Shown: piece after piece, positions 22,431 to 34,000 of the stretch | Layout: every line of letters starts with the position of its first letter | Position numbering within the stretch: position 1 is the stretch's first letter | Assembly: GCA_021234155.1 (NCBI GenBank) | Contig: JAJEKV010000109.1 | Location: forward strand, 2,476,738-2,540,737 | Origin: Isoetes taiwanensis | Lineage: Eukaryota > Streptophyta > Lycopodiopsida > Isoetales > Isoetaceae | Direction: 5' to 3' | DNA length: 64,000 nt | The notes under the pieces: model-generated | The model's database searches: none | What the model was told of the DNA's origin: nothing | Seen by the model: the letters and a program-made list of their open reading frames with translations, nothing else | Made by a program: the position numbers and the translations under genes

Positions 22431-22616
22431 ATGATCTTGGCATCAAAGATGGCCTTGGCCATTTTCCCTTAGGACCGGTAGATTGAGTCTTGGGGTATAG
22501 CCCACCAAGCAGAGCCGAACAATTGGGAAAATTCCCAATTTTGGGTAGAATTTAGTTCCATGATAGATTGCTAGTGAAGTATAGCACCTTTCCCAACCTA
22601 AATTGCCAAAAATAGG

Positions 22617-22903
22617 CCACCCCTCCGCAGTCTTTTCGCCCACCATTCGGTTATAAACCGATTCCTTGACGCCTTTGTGTGAAGTGGATTGACCTCCGTT
22701 AGTATAGTTAGGTGTCCCAATTAATTAAGATAATGGTGTAGTTTGGCTTATTCCCTTAGTTCTAGATAGGTTTGTATGTTATAACACTAAGAAACTCCAC
22801 GTAAATTGTAAAATAGCCTCCAAAGCGATTCGACCCCTCGAGTGCGCCCGGACCCTTGGGTTGGTAATCAATCGGCCCGAGCGCCTTTGTGTGAGTGGTG
22901 GGT
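22617..22903. repeat. Stem-forming motif, copies 1-2 of 5 (element B)
   Basis: Copies at 22,617-22,693 and 22,831-22,903 correspond to 185-264 and 398-470 of element A. The right arm TTGTGTGAGTGG is clear in the second copy. The left arms are damaged at CG positions. Confidence 0.68.
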
Positions 22904-23017
22904 GTTTTGAATATGGTGAGCAAATGAATGCCTGGTACCCCTTCCGGCTAATGCCCTAGTTTGTTTTTTTTTTTTCCCCATATGAATTGCGGGTCCCAAC
23001 CCTAAATCCCACCTCCC

Positions 23018-23039
23018 TATAAATAGAAAATTAGGGTTT
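23018..23039 (+). promoter_or_regulatory. TATA and telo-box module upstream of ORF1 (element B)
   Basis: TATAAATA at 23,018-23,025 and TTAGGGTTT at 23,031-23,039, about 48 bp before the ORF1 ATG. Identical to the element A module. Confidence 0.5.
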
Positions 23040-23086
23040 CCATTTTACCCCCACCTTTCCTGGGAGAACATTTCGCCCAAAAAGAG

Positions 23087-24202
23087 ATGATCTTGAGCAA
23101 AGCTTCGAAACCCGACAAACAAAAAGCATACTTGAGGACGAAGCGGTGCCGGTTGCCACCCGGTTATGTGGCCAAAAGGCGTCCGTGAAGGCGGTGGAGG
23201 CAAGTGCACATCCCGGGGGAAGAGGAGGCAGGGTTGAACCACCTAACCCTAACCACTGAGGCGGAGCAGTGTCGGAGAACCTTGGTGGGGCCGGGGTATT
23301 GAGCTGGGAAATTTCTTGAGGGAGATCTTTAGGGATAATGAGGAACGAGGCGAGGCAGAAGAAGAAGAAGAGGGAAAGGGAAGAAGCGAGCCGAAATCAA
23401 AGCCGAGGCGTCCGAGGAAGAAGCGAAGAAAGAGGAGGAGGAACGAAGAGGGAAGAAAGGAGGAAAGCAAAGAAGAGGCGGGGAGAGGGTGAAGCCCGAG
23501 GGTAAGGACCGGAAGTACCCGGTAGAAGAAGAAGAAGACACGGCGCTGGCCCGGTAACCATCACGAGGAGCGGATCTGAGAAGCCCCCATCTTCGTCGAC
23601 TCACGAACGAGGAAAGGCGGGAGGACGAACCGAGGAGACCGGGCCCTTCAAACCCATCTGGGAGGACTAGAGAGACCATTGGCTAACGCACCGCCCTATC
23701 CTAAATGGCGGAAGTCGCTGAAGCACCCGGCAGCGGCCACCAAGAAACCAAGGCGAGAGGAGTCCTATCGCGTGAAGCGGAGACTTCGCGGTCAGGAAGG
23801 AGCTAAAGGAGTATCTGCGTACATGAAAATACGCGAAGAATACTCAAATATTCCTGAAAAGAACGAGTGAAGACCATTGAGGGGAGGTCGATAGCGAAGA
23901 AGTGCGTTAGGCGGCCACGGGCGCCAACCCCTCCGGCCGATGAAAAGTAGGCGGACTCAAAATTGAGGCTGACCCAAGAAATTAAGCACTTCAAGCGAGC
24001 TATGGCTTCCTCATTCGAGCCCCCTTTGCGTCTAACAAAGGGAGATTTTTCGAGGAGTTCACCGACCCATCAAAGCGGTCCGCCGAGGGCGACATGTTAC
24101 TCGCCGCTGCGGCGGGGAAGCGTCGGCCACATCGTACGTGCCGAAGACTACATTGCGTGTGCTCAACAGCTAGAGAGTGACTTGTATGCCCAAGGATATT
24201 AG
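23087..24202 (+). pseudogene. Extra ORF1 upstream of gag (element B), unknown function
   Basis: This is the counterpart of the frame at 651-1,844, with the same ATG context (..GAGATGATCTTGAGC) and the same end, DLYAQGY-stop at 24,200-24,202. The last part is better preserved here: QEIKHFKRAMASSFEPPLRL and CAQQLESDLYAQGY, split by one frame change. The middle (23,330-23,560) is again purine-rich with Glu/Lys/Arg runs. I do not recognise the protein. Conservation of start, stop and composition in two copies is the main support for calling it coding. Confidence 0.55.
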
Positions 24203-24376
24203 ACTAGCTTCGGTTTATTAAGAAGGAGGGCCGAACTGTGTAAAATGACCTTTTCTTTGGTATAAGTCTATAATTTTACGATAAATAAATAAGTCAATCG
24301 AGGTTTAAATAGGGTGTATTGCGAATTCTACATTTAGAAATAGCAAAGTTGGAACAAACCCGGGCATTTTTTGATC

Positions 24377-24852
24377 CCACCCCTCCCGAGTGCGCCCCAA
24401 CCCATTGGGTTTGCAAACCCGATCCACCCTGGCCCTTGTGGCCGGTGGTTGAAGCATGGTTTGGTGCCAAATCTTGCCTAAATGAAGAAAGTAGGTATAC
24501 TATTCGACCTAACTCATCCCGGTTAGTAGGAATTGACCCTAATCTCATCCAAATTGGCCCCGAGTCAATGGAGCTCCACCCCTCCGCAGCGCCCGGACCC
24601 ATTTGGTTTGGAATTGATTCCACCACGAAGCTTGTGTGAGTGGTGGGACCCCAAACTCCACTACAACTTGCCCAAATAAAGGTGAGTAAAGGCTCAATCC
24701 TATCTATCTCGATGAGATATCGGGGATTATGTCTTTAGTTCTCTAGTTTAGCATCATTAGTGACCTAAACAACGGTCCACCCCTCCGCGGTCGCCCCAAC
24801 CGGTTCGGTTTGCAAACCCGATCCACCCTCCAGCGCATTGTGTGAGGTGGTC
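24377..24852. repeat. Stem-forming motif, copies 3-5 of 5 (element B)
   Basis: Copies at 24,377-24,451, 24,576-24,647 and 24,777-24,852 match 2,017-2,502 of element A in order and spacing. The GGGTTTGCAAACCC core is clearest in the first. Confidence 0.68.
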
Positions 24853-25001
24853 TGCCGTCCGAGTGATCAAGTTGTCCTTAGGCGAACCAAAATCATTGCT
24901 TAGGGACCCTTAGGAGCATTTCCAAGCTCAATTAGCCTATAAATCATACCTCTAGACCCCGAGAAAATTCGGAGAATTGTAAACCTAAAATTTTTCCAAA
25001 A

Positions 25002-25022
25002 TTAGGGTTTTGCCTATAAAGG
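25002..25022 (+). promoter_or_regulatory. Telo-box and TATA module upstream of ORF2 (element B)
   Basis: TTAGGGTTT at 25,002-25,010 and TATAAAGG at 25,015-25,022, 106 bp before the ORF2 ATG. Same as element A at 2,651-2,670. Confidence 0.5.
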
Positions 25023-25127
25023 GAACCAAGTGTCATTTGCACCTTCCAACCTGCGCTCTCTGCTCCAAGCCGTTTCCACGATCCTTAGGCTTACGCATTG
25101 TGCATCATCCCCGCTCCTCGATTGCTC

Positions 25128-26630
25128 ATGGCCACTTCTTCATTCAGCGATGATGCAGTATACCACGGCTCATATTGGTGAAAAGGCGACATCCGAATCG
25201 GTCTTCAGTGTCTTCGAGAGGAACTTGACATTGAGGCCACCATCAGCGCCACTCCCTTCTACGAGAACATCGTAATGGGAGTTCCATGCCAAGATAGGAC
25301 CCTTTTTGGTAGAACTCCCACCTTGTGTAGGGTATTTTGCACCTAACCTTTGCCCTCAAGTCAATACCCCAAGATATCCCAAATGTAGATAAGTACTTAG
25401 AGAATAAGCGGTCCGCCTTCCCAGCTACATGTCCATCTCTGTCAATGGGAGGAGGTACTTTCTCCTATCTGTATTTGTAGCCATCTTTCTATCTCTTGGG
25501 GTCAACCCGGATAGGGAACCCTCGGTGCAGCCTTTAGAAGTTGAACCCATAGCCATGGCAGCTGGAGGAGGAGCGGATGCGACTTCGAGTCTGAGCAGGA
25601 AGAAGAGGAGGAGGATGAATACGAATCGAGACCGGAAGACACGGATCCTAGAACAAGAGGCGACAAGCCGAGCAGTGAGATCAAAACTTGAAGAGGGTGC
25701 GAGCAACAAGAACCCCCCACCACTTTCGGGGAGGGCATTACAAGCTTGCCTGGGGTGTTCATAGCCCGAGGCATATCTAACCCTTCCGCGACATCAGAAT
25801 CTTCCACGGTCGCGGCGAGAGGCCTTAGGGTGGATGAATTTTACACCTTCTACGGCAAAGCGGGCAGATCTCGGCGACTTCATCGATCGATTGAAGCTCG
25901 GGACTTCCCTATCGGCATAAGAGAAGCGGGACCTTCGCCCGTGAGACATCATCAGATATAGAAGCTTACGCGGGCATCAGGCGAGATGATGGCGAAGCGG
26001 AATTGCCCCGGAGGAGGAGTTCATAGCAATTCGGGGAACAAATGGGCATCAAAGGCAAGTCCACATCGGCATTATTGCCGAGCTCGCCAACACCCATCAC
26101 GAAGCGGCATGGAAGCGGTATCAACCTAAGGAGGCTGGTGCACCAAGACTTGAGGAAGAGCTAGAAGGAGATACCGGTGGATGACTTGGCGGGGAAGGCG
26201 CGGGGGCAACTTCCTCGTCTGCGCGAAGAAGCGAGGGGCATGATAAATTTCGGATACTACACCCGTTCTTCTGCTGGGCCGGAAGAATAGCGGTTATTCG
26301 CCAATTTGTAAGAGGTGAAGAAGGGTCTTTATGCTTATCGCCCTCGGGGTTTGGACACCATGCGATTACCTCCAAACGCCGACCATGTTGTCGATCAAGA
26401 AGCGATTGCATTGACCATCTTCGACTTTACAATCCTTATAGCGGCGAGGGATTGGCGATGGCAATTTTGCATTATACATCGGATAGGAGAATTCAAGACA
26501 TGGAAGCGGTACTCCAAGGAGGAGCGTCAACAAATATTCTCGGGGAACTTACGGGGGGGGTCATTAGGTGCGGCCCAAGTGAAGAAATTTTTGGAGGACC
26601 ACCACGATTACCTCAAAATTTCAAGAGTAA
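25128..26630 (+). pseudogene. Extra ORF2 upstream of gag (element B), unknown function
   Basis: The counterpart of 2,783-4,276. It starts MATSSFSDD and has a TAA stop at 26,628-26,630. The longest open part is 25,429-25,764: MSISVNGRRYFLLSVFVAIF (a hydrophobic segment), then GVNPDREPSVQPLEVEPIAM, then SLSRKKRRRMNTNRDRKTR, a strongly basic cluster that could be a nuclear localisation or nucleic-acid-binding region. Further on, AAQVKKFLEDHHDYL marks the C-terminal end. The hydrophobic segment followed by a basic region is the only structural hint. I cannot assign a family. Confidence 0.55.
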
Positions 26631-26765
26631 AAGTCTATTAATTTGCATGTAAAAGCTTATTATATATGAATATAATATATATCTCTTTTGTATATAATTG
26701 CTCCCTCAAATTGTATAAGCAAGTAAAACAAGCGTAACACACAAAACAAGAACTAATGATCGAGA

Positions 26766-27960
26766 ATGTACTCTAATGTGCATGCGGCTAGAGTACCTAG
26801 AAACCTTGATGAACACAGCGGCGAGAACAACAAGCGTACCCCCGCCAAGGCTTCCGGTAGAGGAATTTCGCCAGATTGAATTAAGCGGTAACAGGAGGAG
26901 GAGCTATCCCAAATCAGATCGACATCCACGACATAAGGGCATTGAGGGGTGACAATGGGAGGACAGGACCAGAATGTACCCTGCTCACGGCGCCCGGTGG
27001 CGAACGGTCTATGAAAGGAAGAAGAGGAGGGGAGAAGATCTTGCTTCGGGATCCTCAAGTTCCAGCTTCCGGATCTGAACTTCGGCATCCGGAAGAAGCG
27101 GGAAAAGAAACCACGAGTCGCCGGCGGGATCGCCGTGGCGGGGCGGATCCGCGCCGATTACGGAAAAAGAAAGTTGACTCCATGGTAATGTGTGGAAAAC
27201 GAGAAAAGTTAAAGCGATTTCGGGGAAAGCGGTCGGAATGGCGAGGCATGTTGGATGAGATAGTGGTATGCAAGCGCTATGGCATGAAAGATAAAGACAA
27301 AAGCGGGGTAGCAGCGGCAAACCTCAAAGGGTGCGGCCAGAATTTGGTGGAAAGGGTATGCAAAGCACATGGGGCGGCGAGGAGACGGTTGCAAGTTGGG
27401 AAGTTTGCCAAGGCGTTCAAACATCATTATGTACCAAGAGGAACATAAGTGCAACATGATCGCGGAGTTCTATAGAAACGCAACAAGGCAACAAATCAGT
27501 CGAGAAATACGGAGGAATTCATGAGACTAAGGCTTTATGTGCCAAAGTTGAGTAAAGCATCGCGATTGGAAGGCTATATTGAAGGCTTGAGCGATGAGAT
27601 CCATAAGCTTGTAAGGGCAATAAACCGAAGTAAATGTCGGAAAGCGAGAAAGCAAAAGGCCATAAGTTTGCAGGAAACGAGTCCACAAGAGCAAGGCATC
27701 AAGGCGGCAATATTTCGGGATAAGGAAAAAGAAACAGGGGCTATAGCCCAGAGTGCGGCAAGCCGATAGCTAGCAAGGCAGTACAATTCAAATTATGGGA
27801 AGCAAAGGCAACACAAGTAGTGGCAAGGGGAAAAAAAGGTAAGCTTCAAGGAGCAAGAGCCCAATCTAACTACTCCCCAAGCGGTGAGGCAATTTCTGAT
27901 CCATTCCCAAGGAAAAGAAGCGGGAATGTATAGAAGCGGTTGTGTTTTAGGATGCTTCCA
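26766..27960 (+). pseudogene. gag: Gag (element B), frame-broken
   Basis: It starts MYSNVHA at 26,766. The longest frame (27,0xx-27,448) carries KKKVDSMVMCGKREKLK and ends AFKHHYVPRGT, although part of it is in a shifted frame relative to gag of A. RLRLYVPKLSKASRLEGYIE and GLSDEIHKLVRAINRSK (27,521-27,650) match the end of the gag domain. A basic Gly/Ser/Lys tail follows. Gag forms the virus-like particle in the cytoplasm. Combining A and B gives one continuous gag with no other interruption than small indels. Confidence 0.78.
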
Positions 27961-28155
27961 GCGGGAGCATAGGACCAACAATTGCCCCTGATTATGAATG
28001 CGGCATTGAGGCTGGGATGGAGACACCATCAGACCTTGAGCGGCTGACGAAGCAAGGGGATTACATCCATGGTGAGTGTCACATCTTTGCGACTATTGTC
28101 TGAGGGAATGCGAGATATAAGGTAATCTCAACGTACGGGAAAAGCCCAAGAGAAA

Positions 28156-28445
28156 TCCTTTATAGTATTGATAGACTCTGGAAGCGATCATAATTTTGCA
28201 TCCCTAGGATGGTAAGCATGTTGAAGTTAAAGCCGTTAAAAGTCAAGCCGGGCCGGTGGTGTTAGCCAATGGAGCAATTAGGCATCTGTGGGGAAGAGAA
28301 TAAACTTCAATGTAGACTTGCCGGTGTTAATGTTGCATTGGGAGGCGGAAGTCATGAATATAGGCAAAGTATGATCTCATTATTGGAATGGAATATCTTG
28401 GTTAGCGAGGAGCAATCATCGATTGTGGGAAAGCGTAAAGGTGAC
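28156..28445 (+). pseudogene. pol: Aspartic protease domain of Pol (element B)
   Basis: The active-site block is intact here and reads SFIVLIDSGSDHNFAS, with the catalytic Asp codon at 28,174-28,176. MVSMLKLKPLK and VVLANGAIR follow, then YDLIIGMEYLG-like sequence near 28,370-28,400, split by indels. It cleaves the Gag-Pol precursor. The A copy has a damaged glycine at the active site, which shows how comparing the two copies recovers the family pattern. Confidence 0.8.
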
Positions 28446-28769
28446 CTTGCAGCTTGCCCGAGAAGGGCAAAGTCATCGAAATCCTGGTAAAAAGTAACCC
28501 CAATCATGCAATGCATGAGTAGTGAAAAATTGCTTAAGTGCATAAGAAAGCGGCGGTGGCCTATCTCCTTAAGCTTGAGCTCCAAGATCGGGGAGGAGGG
28601 AGATAAAGAGATCAAAGAATCTAGCAAGCTTCAGGCCAATAGCAAAGTTGATCGAGGAATTTCCGCGACTTGTTCCCCGATGAGATTAAGCAACTTCAGC
28701 CCTATAGAGTCGAGTGTGAAATAGCACTTGAACACTGGGGGATGAAACCTACAAGCAAAGGCACCTTAT

Positions 28770-29970
28770 AGGATGTCAACGAGGAGTTGCCGAGTTAAAA
28801 GCGGTTGCAAGAATTGCTAGACCTAGGGTTCATAAGACCTAGTGTCTCCCGTTGGCCCCTATTCTCTTTGTGAAGAAGAAGGATGGGAGCCTTAGGATGT
28901 GCATTGATTACGCCTGGTTAAATAAGCACACCATCAAAAATAAGTATGCCTTGCCTAGAGTCGGATGACTTAATGGATGGGTTTGGGGGAGCAAAGATCT
29001 TCTCAAAATAGATCTCGGATCGGGATATCACCGGATTAGGATCAAGGAGGAAGACATTCATAAGGCGGCGTTGAGGACAAGATATGGGCACTATGAGTTC
29101 ACAGTTATGCCCTTTGGATTGTCTAATGCACCAGCAACATTCATGAGGTTAATGAGCGGCGTCTTCCAGAATTTCTAGATTCCTTCATCATAGTCTTCTT
29201 ACCCGACCGATATCTTGGTTTTACAACAAAATACGTGGAGAGCATGCAACACTTGAGGAAGGTGCTTGAAAAGTTAAAGGCATCAACTCTTTGCGAAGTT
29301 ATCGAAGTGCCGCCGCTTGTGAGCGGAAAAGTGGAGTACTTGGGACGCGTGATCCGCGGCCGAAGGCATTTCCACAGACCACTGCGAAGATAGAAATTTG
29401 TGATCGGTGGCCGGCACCAAAGAATCGCATGAAGTCGGGGGCTTCCCTGGGGCTAGCGGGCTATTATAGAAGATTTGTTGTCAAGAATTTTGCCAAAGTG
29501 GCGGCGCATTGCGGATCTCACAAAAAGGTGGGAAGATAAAAGATTGGGCAGCCATTGGCAAAACGTCTTGAAAGCATTTGAGGCATTGAAGGAAGCTTTG
29601 ACGGCGCCCGGTATTGGTCTTTCCAGATCCGACCAAAGATAAGCTTGTAGCAGCGGATGCTAGCGGGGATAGCGGCCGGTAGCGATCCTCATGCGGGGAG
29701 GAAAAAGTAGTGGCCTATGATTCCAAGAAGTTGAATGGCGGCTGGCGTACAACGCATGATCGGGGAGCTCACGGCTATAGTAAAGGGCTTTAAAATTTGG
29801 AGGCATTATTTATTAGGAAGAAAATTCAGTTAGACACGGATCATCAAAGCCTCCAATATATATTCTGCTTGGTAGCTCCTTAATTTGAGGCAAAGGAGAT
29901 GGATGGAATTCTTGGAAGAATATGACTTTGAGATAAGTTATAAGCGGGGAAGCTCAATGTGGTTGCGGAT
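28770..29970 (+). pseudogene. pol: Reverse transcriptase and RNase H (element B)
   Basis: RT blocks: [28 protein letters not shown] (about 28,867-28,911), [10 protein letters not shown], and [16 protein letters not shown] (about 29,104-29,152), all well preserved. The catalytic FLDD region near 29,200 reads VFLPDRYLG: the two Asp codons are replaced by a CCCGACCG-type scramble that differs from the damage in A. RNase H: GKVVAYDSKKLN-like sequence (about 29,700-29,735), IWRHYLLGRK (about 29,800-29,830), DTDHQSLQYI (about 29,836-29,866), and EFLEEYDFEISYK (about 29,908-29,945). Confidence 0.88.
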
Positions 29971-30249
29971 GCCCTTTCAGGAAGCCATTGGCAACCAGAA
30001 TTCATTATAGCGCCATATCAACACTTGTAAGTGAGTTTGGCAAGAAGATTGAGGAAACATTGCCGGCGGACCTCGACTTCAAAGGAAGTTTGGGCGAGCC
30101 TTTCCAAAGAGGCCGGGACCGACAAGGAAAGGGAGATGTTGAGCACTACAAGAAGGAAGGAAACTTGCTATATTATAAAACAAATTGTGTGTACCAAAAT
30201 CTTACGCAAGTTAGAAAGCTTATTTTGAATGATACACACAATAGTCCCA

Positions 30250-31567
30250 TGAGGGGCATGCGGGGTTCATGAAGACATATTTCAAGATTAGAAGCGGTTA
30301 TTATTGGCCCGGCATGAAGAAGGAAATAGCAAGATATATTAGAGAGTGCGGGATATGCCCAGTGAGACAAAGGCGGAACGACTCAGGATCAGTGCCTTGG
30401 AACCATTACAGGTGCCAAATGCTAAGTGGGAGGTGATAAGTATGGATTTTATTACGAGGACTCCCAAGAGCGACAAGGGGCAAAGATGCCTTGATGGTGG
30501 TAGTAGATAAGTTGTCAAAGATGGCACACTTTGTGCCGGTGCGGGACAACGAATCTGACATTAGACATGACCAACCTATTTGTTAAGGAGATTTTTAGGC
30601 TCCATGGCATGCCAAGGGAGATAATCTGGGATAGAGACTCAAGTTTATGAGTGCCTTTTGGCGGGACCTATTCACCACCATCGGGACGAAGCTTTTCGAT
30701 GAGCCACGGCATATCATCCCCAAAGCGGATGGTTGAGCCGGAGAGGACAAAGCAAGGATCATCGAAGATATGTTTAAAGCTATGTATGGAACAAGCAATC
30801 CAAGTGGGATGATCTCATCTACCTAGTAGAGTTTGCCTACTTGGCACCAAGCGGGGAGTCGCTCCTTGAGATGAGTCCTTTTATGATTAATTACGGGTAT
30901 CGATTGTCTTACCCGGATACTTGGCACAACCACGTGTCCAAGGTGGAAGTCTCCCAGCGGATGCTTTGAAAATGCAAGACTTGGTGGAGGAAGTGAGAGG
31001 ATATCTCCTTGCGGCAAGAAGCGGCGAGAAAAGCATCGTAGACAAGCATAGGGCGGTAAGAGAATTTGAAGTGGGAGACAAAGTGTGGTTGAAGATCAAA
31101 GTCAAGCAGGCCAAGCTCCATCCGGCAATTGCAAGAAGCTTGCTCCAAGATGGGCTGGACCCTTCGGAATAGAGAAGAGAGTAGGTAACCAATCCTACAA
31201 GTTGGACTTGCCCGGCCACATCTTAAGATACATAAGGTTTTCCACGTAAGTTTGCTAAAGAGGCACACCCCAAACCCAGGAAGTATTGGAGACAAATGAG
31301 TTTTAGAAATGCCGGACGAGCATATTGAAATCGTTAGGAAGTCCTTCTTAATAGATCTTATAAGAAGACAAGAAGGTCAAAATTCCTCCAATACCTTGTG
31401 AAGTGGAAGCACTTACGGTGGAAGGCGTTACGTGGGTACTTGAGTCGGATCTTAAGAAAGCAGTACCCGAGTTTATGGAGCAATGCAAAGGGTCATTTCG
31501 TCACGAAGTAGTTACGACATCAACAACAAGAAATATTTCGAGCATGTCGATTTGGGTTTGGATTTAA
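30250..31567 (+). pseudogene. pol: Integrase with C-terminal chromodomain (element B)
   Basis: The zinc-binding region falls near 30,300-30,365 (YYWPGMKKE, RYIRECGICP). The core shows LMVVVDKLSKMAHFVPV (about 30,490-30,540), then a HGMPREIIWDRDS block (about 30,605-30,645), and WDDLIYLVEFAY (about 30,805-30,840). The C-terminal part has EFEVGDKVWLKIKVKQAK (about 31,062-31,115) and YKLDLPGH. The chromodomain lies at about 31,370-31,480, with YLVKWKH and TWVLESDLKK readable across one frame change. The chosen stop is TAA at 31,565-31,567 in the frame of the last conserved residues; the true end may be nearer 31,490. Confidence 0.85.
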
Positions 31568-32400
31568 GCATGTGTAGCTAAGGCTAATCTCATGCAGCCT
31601 ATGCTAGGCATGGGTTGCATGCGTTATTCACCGATGATGAGACCACTACGGTGCTCTCTAGAAGTGGTGTAATGTCAATGTAGGCATGGCCAGCGTTTCC
31701 GCTTGTTTGAGTGGAAGGTAGATTAGAAGTCTACTTACGTCCCGCGGAGTAGGCGACCTCGAAAAAGGAGGTCATTGAGAGATGCATTGATAGGAAAAGC
31801 ACCTTTAGCCCCATATATGTTTTGATAGGAGGAATCTATCCTTCCGCCCCCATATCGGGGGAAGGATATCCTCTTATTTGGGCAACTAGAGGTGTAGGCA
31901 TGAGCGGCATATAGGCATATAGGCTGTCTTTTCGACGAGGATGGGAGAAACATAATCTTCCTATCTTAGAAGAGATATGCCTTGCATCCATATAATTGTA
32001 TTTAATGGGTGGTTCCCTCACAACCAACCCTTATAATAATAATTAAATATGTACTAATGTAAGCGTGCATCTGGGGCAACTAGAAGAAGCGGCGGCGGGG
32101 AGGGTAGCACTACAAGAACTCTAGCGCATAGTTTTGCCATAATGTGTTGTGAGGAGGAGGAGGAAGTTTTTTAGTTAAAACCTTAAAACTATAATTGATG
32201 TTAATTTTGTTAATAGTCGATTATGAAGTAGAGGACGGAAGAGCCTCTCACCATAGTACAATTCTGATAAACTATAAATATTACGAGGTGATTAACATAA
32301 TATGGATATGTAAGTGTTGTAATTTAGGGGATATCACGGTACCCAAGGTGGGGAGGCAGCGTGATCTTGAGGGGCGACATCAAGTCAAAGGTGGGGAGAA
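31568..32400 (+). other. 3' untranslated region and polypurine tract (element B)
   Basis: No gene is seen. The region ends AAAGGTGGGGAGAA (32,387-32,400), a typical gypsy polypurine tract, directly followed by the TG of the LTR. Confidence 0.75.
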
Positions 32401-34000
32401 TGTGGCGTTCAAAGATAATATCGCCCCAATATGTATATTATCTTGCCCCCGTCCTGCGTACATATCACAAGTGACATGTACTTGAGAGTAGGACAACGTT
32501 GCACCTAGGAGCTAAAGGTTGCACCTAGGGGGCAACCTTGGATGTTGGGTATGTAATTAAACATACACAACAAAGGTTCCTTGTTCATCCATTTCCAAAT
32601 GGCTTAAAAGCCATTTGCCCATGTGGATGCCCTAACCTAGATAGGGTCTATATAAGGGGCTAAAACCCTAGACCATAGCTCTCCTTTCACTTTGCCAATT
32701 AGGGGTTTTCTAGAGCCTCCTTTCCTCCTTAGCATTTAGGGCTTTCACGGGCCAATTCGGCCAAGGTAAGGCTCGAAATCGCATTGCCGAACTCAGAAAA
32801 AGTCGGTTGCACAACAGTTCTTGAGTAGCATTTTGTCTTCGGCAAGATCAGAGCATGGGCGCCTTCCAAGGATCAGGAGCAAGCCAAGGAGGCGGGTATC
32901 TAGTTGTTGTTGGTTTGTGCAAAACCGTCTTTAGGCATGGCAATATGCGGTTTAGTATGTTAGATCATCTCACGGAAGCCTTGTAGATCCCTAGATCTCG
33001 AGACTCTAATGAATGAACCTAACATTGGATGTTAAGTAGATAGATTGATATGATTCTCTATCTACGTTACGTGATATTGCATGGATTCCACTCTGTGATC
33101 TCCTTGTTGTGGGAAGGGGGTAGAGACCTAAAAGGCGTGTAGAAGATGCTCCTAGCATAGCACCTTAGTTCCCACATAATTGCGGCCCCGTGCACGAGGA
33201 GCCCACACGGGTTGTGGGTGAAGGGGCAAGGCCGGGTTGATAAGGAGGAACTTGTCTCATGTGGTTGACCCCTACGGTAGTAAAGCCTATCGGGGTCTTT
33301 GTTGGCTAGGCTTAATGGCTTGTCCTTTGCGTGTGGGCAAGGCATGAGCTCATTACTCGTGGGGGTGGTGGATATGACCTTCCGGTGAGTTCAAAAGTCG
33401 AATAAAGGCGGTGGCTCTCTAGCCACTGCGATGAGCATGGATACCCACGGAGGAGAGGCAGCTCTCTTCTGCCTCATCGGGGTTGGGGAGATGCAACCCA
33501 GATGTAGTAACCCCTCGGCTATTCACCCGGTGGGGCTACGGCCAAGTCCCAACACTTTTCAAGCCTACTCGCAAAGTGTATTGCGGGGGCGGATGGAGTG
33601 GTCTACCTAAGCCATGTTCTATGCCGACCAAATCCATTGCCATGAATTACATGCGCAATGAACTCACGGAGGCCTGGCCGTGGTCATCCCCTTGAGTCCA
33701 GAGCCACTGGGTAGGATCTCTCCTTTGTATTATTGTTATGAAGGTATTGCCGACTACGTGATGTTGCTATTGTTATGGTGATTGTGTTGTATATTATTGG
33801 TTGTGCTCACGTTTGTTTGTTACGCTTGGAGATAGGGTCGATCCGATGGAAGGCGGATGAATGACACATCCACTCTTCCCTTTGCGGCTCTGCCCCATGG
33901 GAGTGGAGTCGGTGGATGGCCCCCGCCGGCGGTTTGCCGAGGGGAATGCTCCTCGCCGAATCACGATCGGGCATCATTATAAGGAGTAGGGGACGTCACA
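32401..34000 (+). repeat. 3' LTR of element B
   Basis: It begins TGTGGCGTTC and ends ACGTCACA. The U3 palindromes are clearest here: GGTTGCACCTAGGGGGCAACC arms at 32,517-32,537 and a 22-bp palindrome of CAAATGGCTT type at 32,596-32,617. TATATAAGG is at 32,649-32,657 and TTAGGGGTTTTC near 32,699. It is 30-60 bp longer than the other two LTRs, mostly through small indels. Confidence 0.9.

Larger units (their letters stand above)
20849..34000 (+). mobile_element. Ty3/gypsy chromovirus, element B, structurally complete
   Basis: This is a 13.15-kb element with LTRs at 20,849-22,418 and 32,401-34,000, a tRNA-Met-type primer site at 22,420-22,430, two extra ORFs, gag, pol with chromodomain, and a polypurine tract at 32,388-32,400. 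The five bases before the 5' LTR (AGTAG) do not match those after the 3' LTR (TAGTC), so no clean 5-bp target duplication is seen. Element B lacks the 1.9-kb insertion of A. The large size comes from long LTRs and the 4.2-kb region before gag. Confidence 0.92.
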
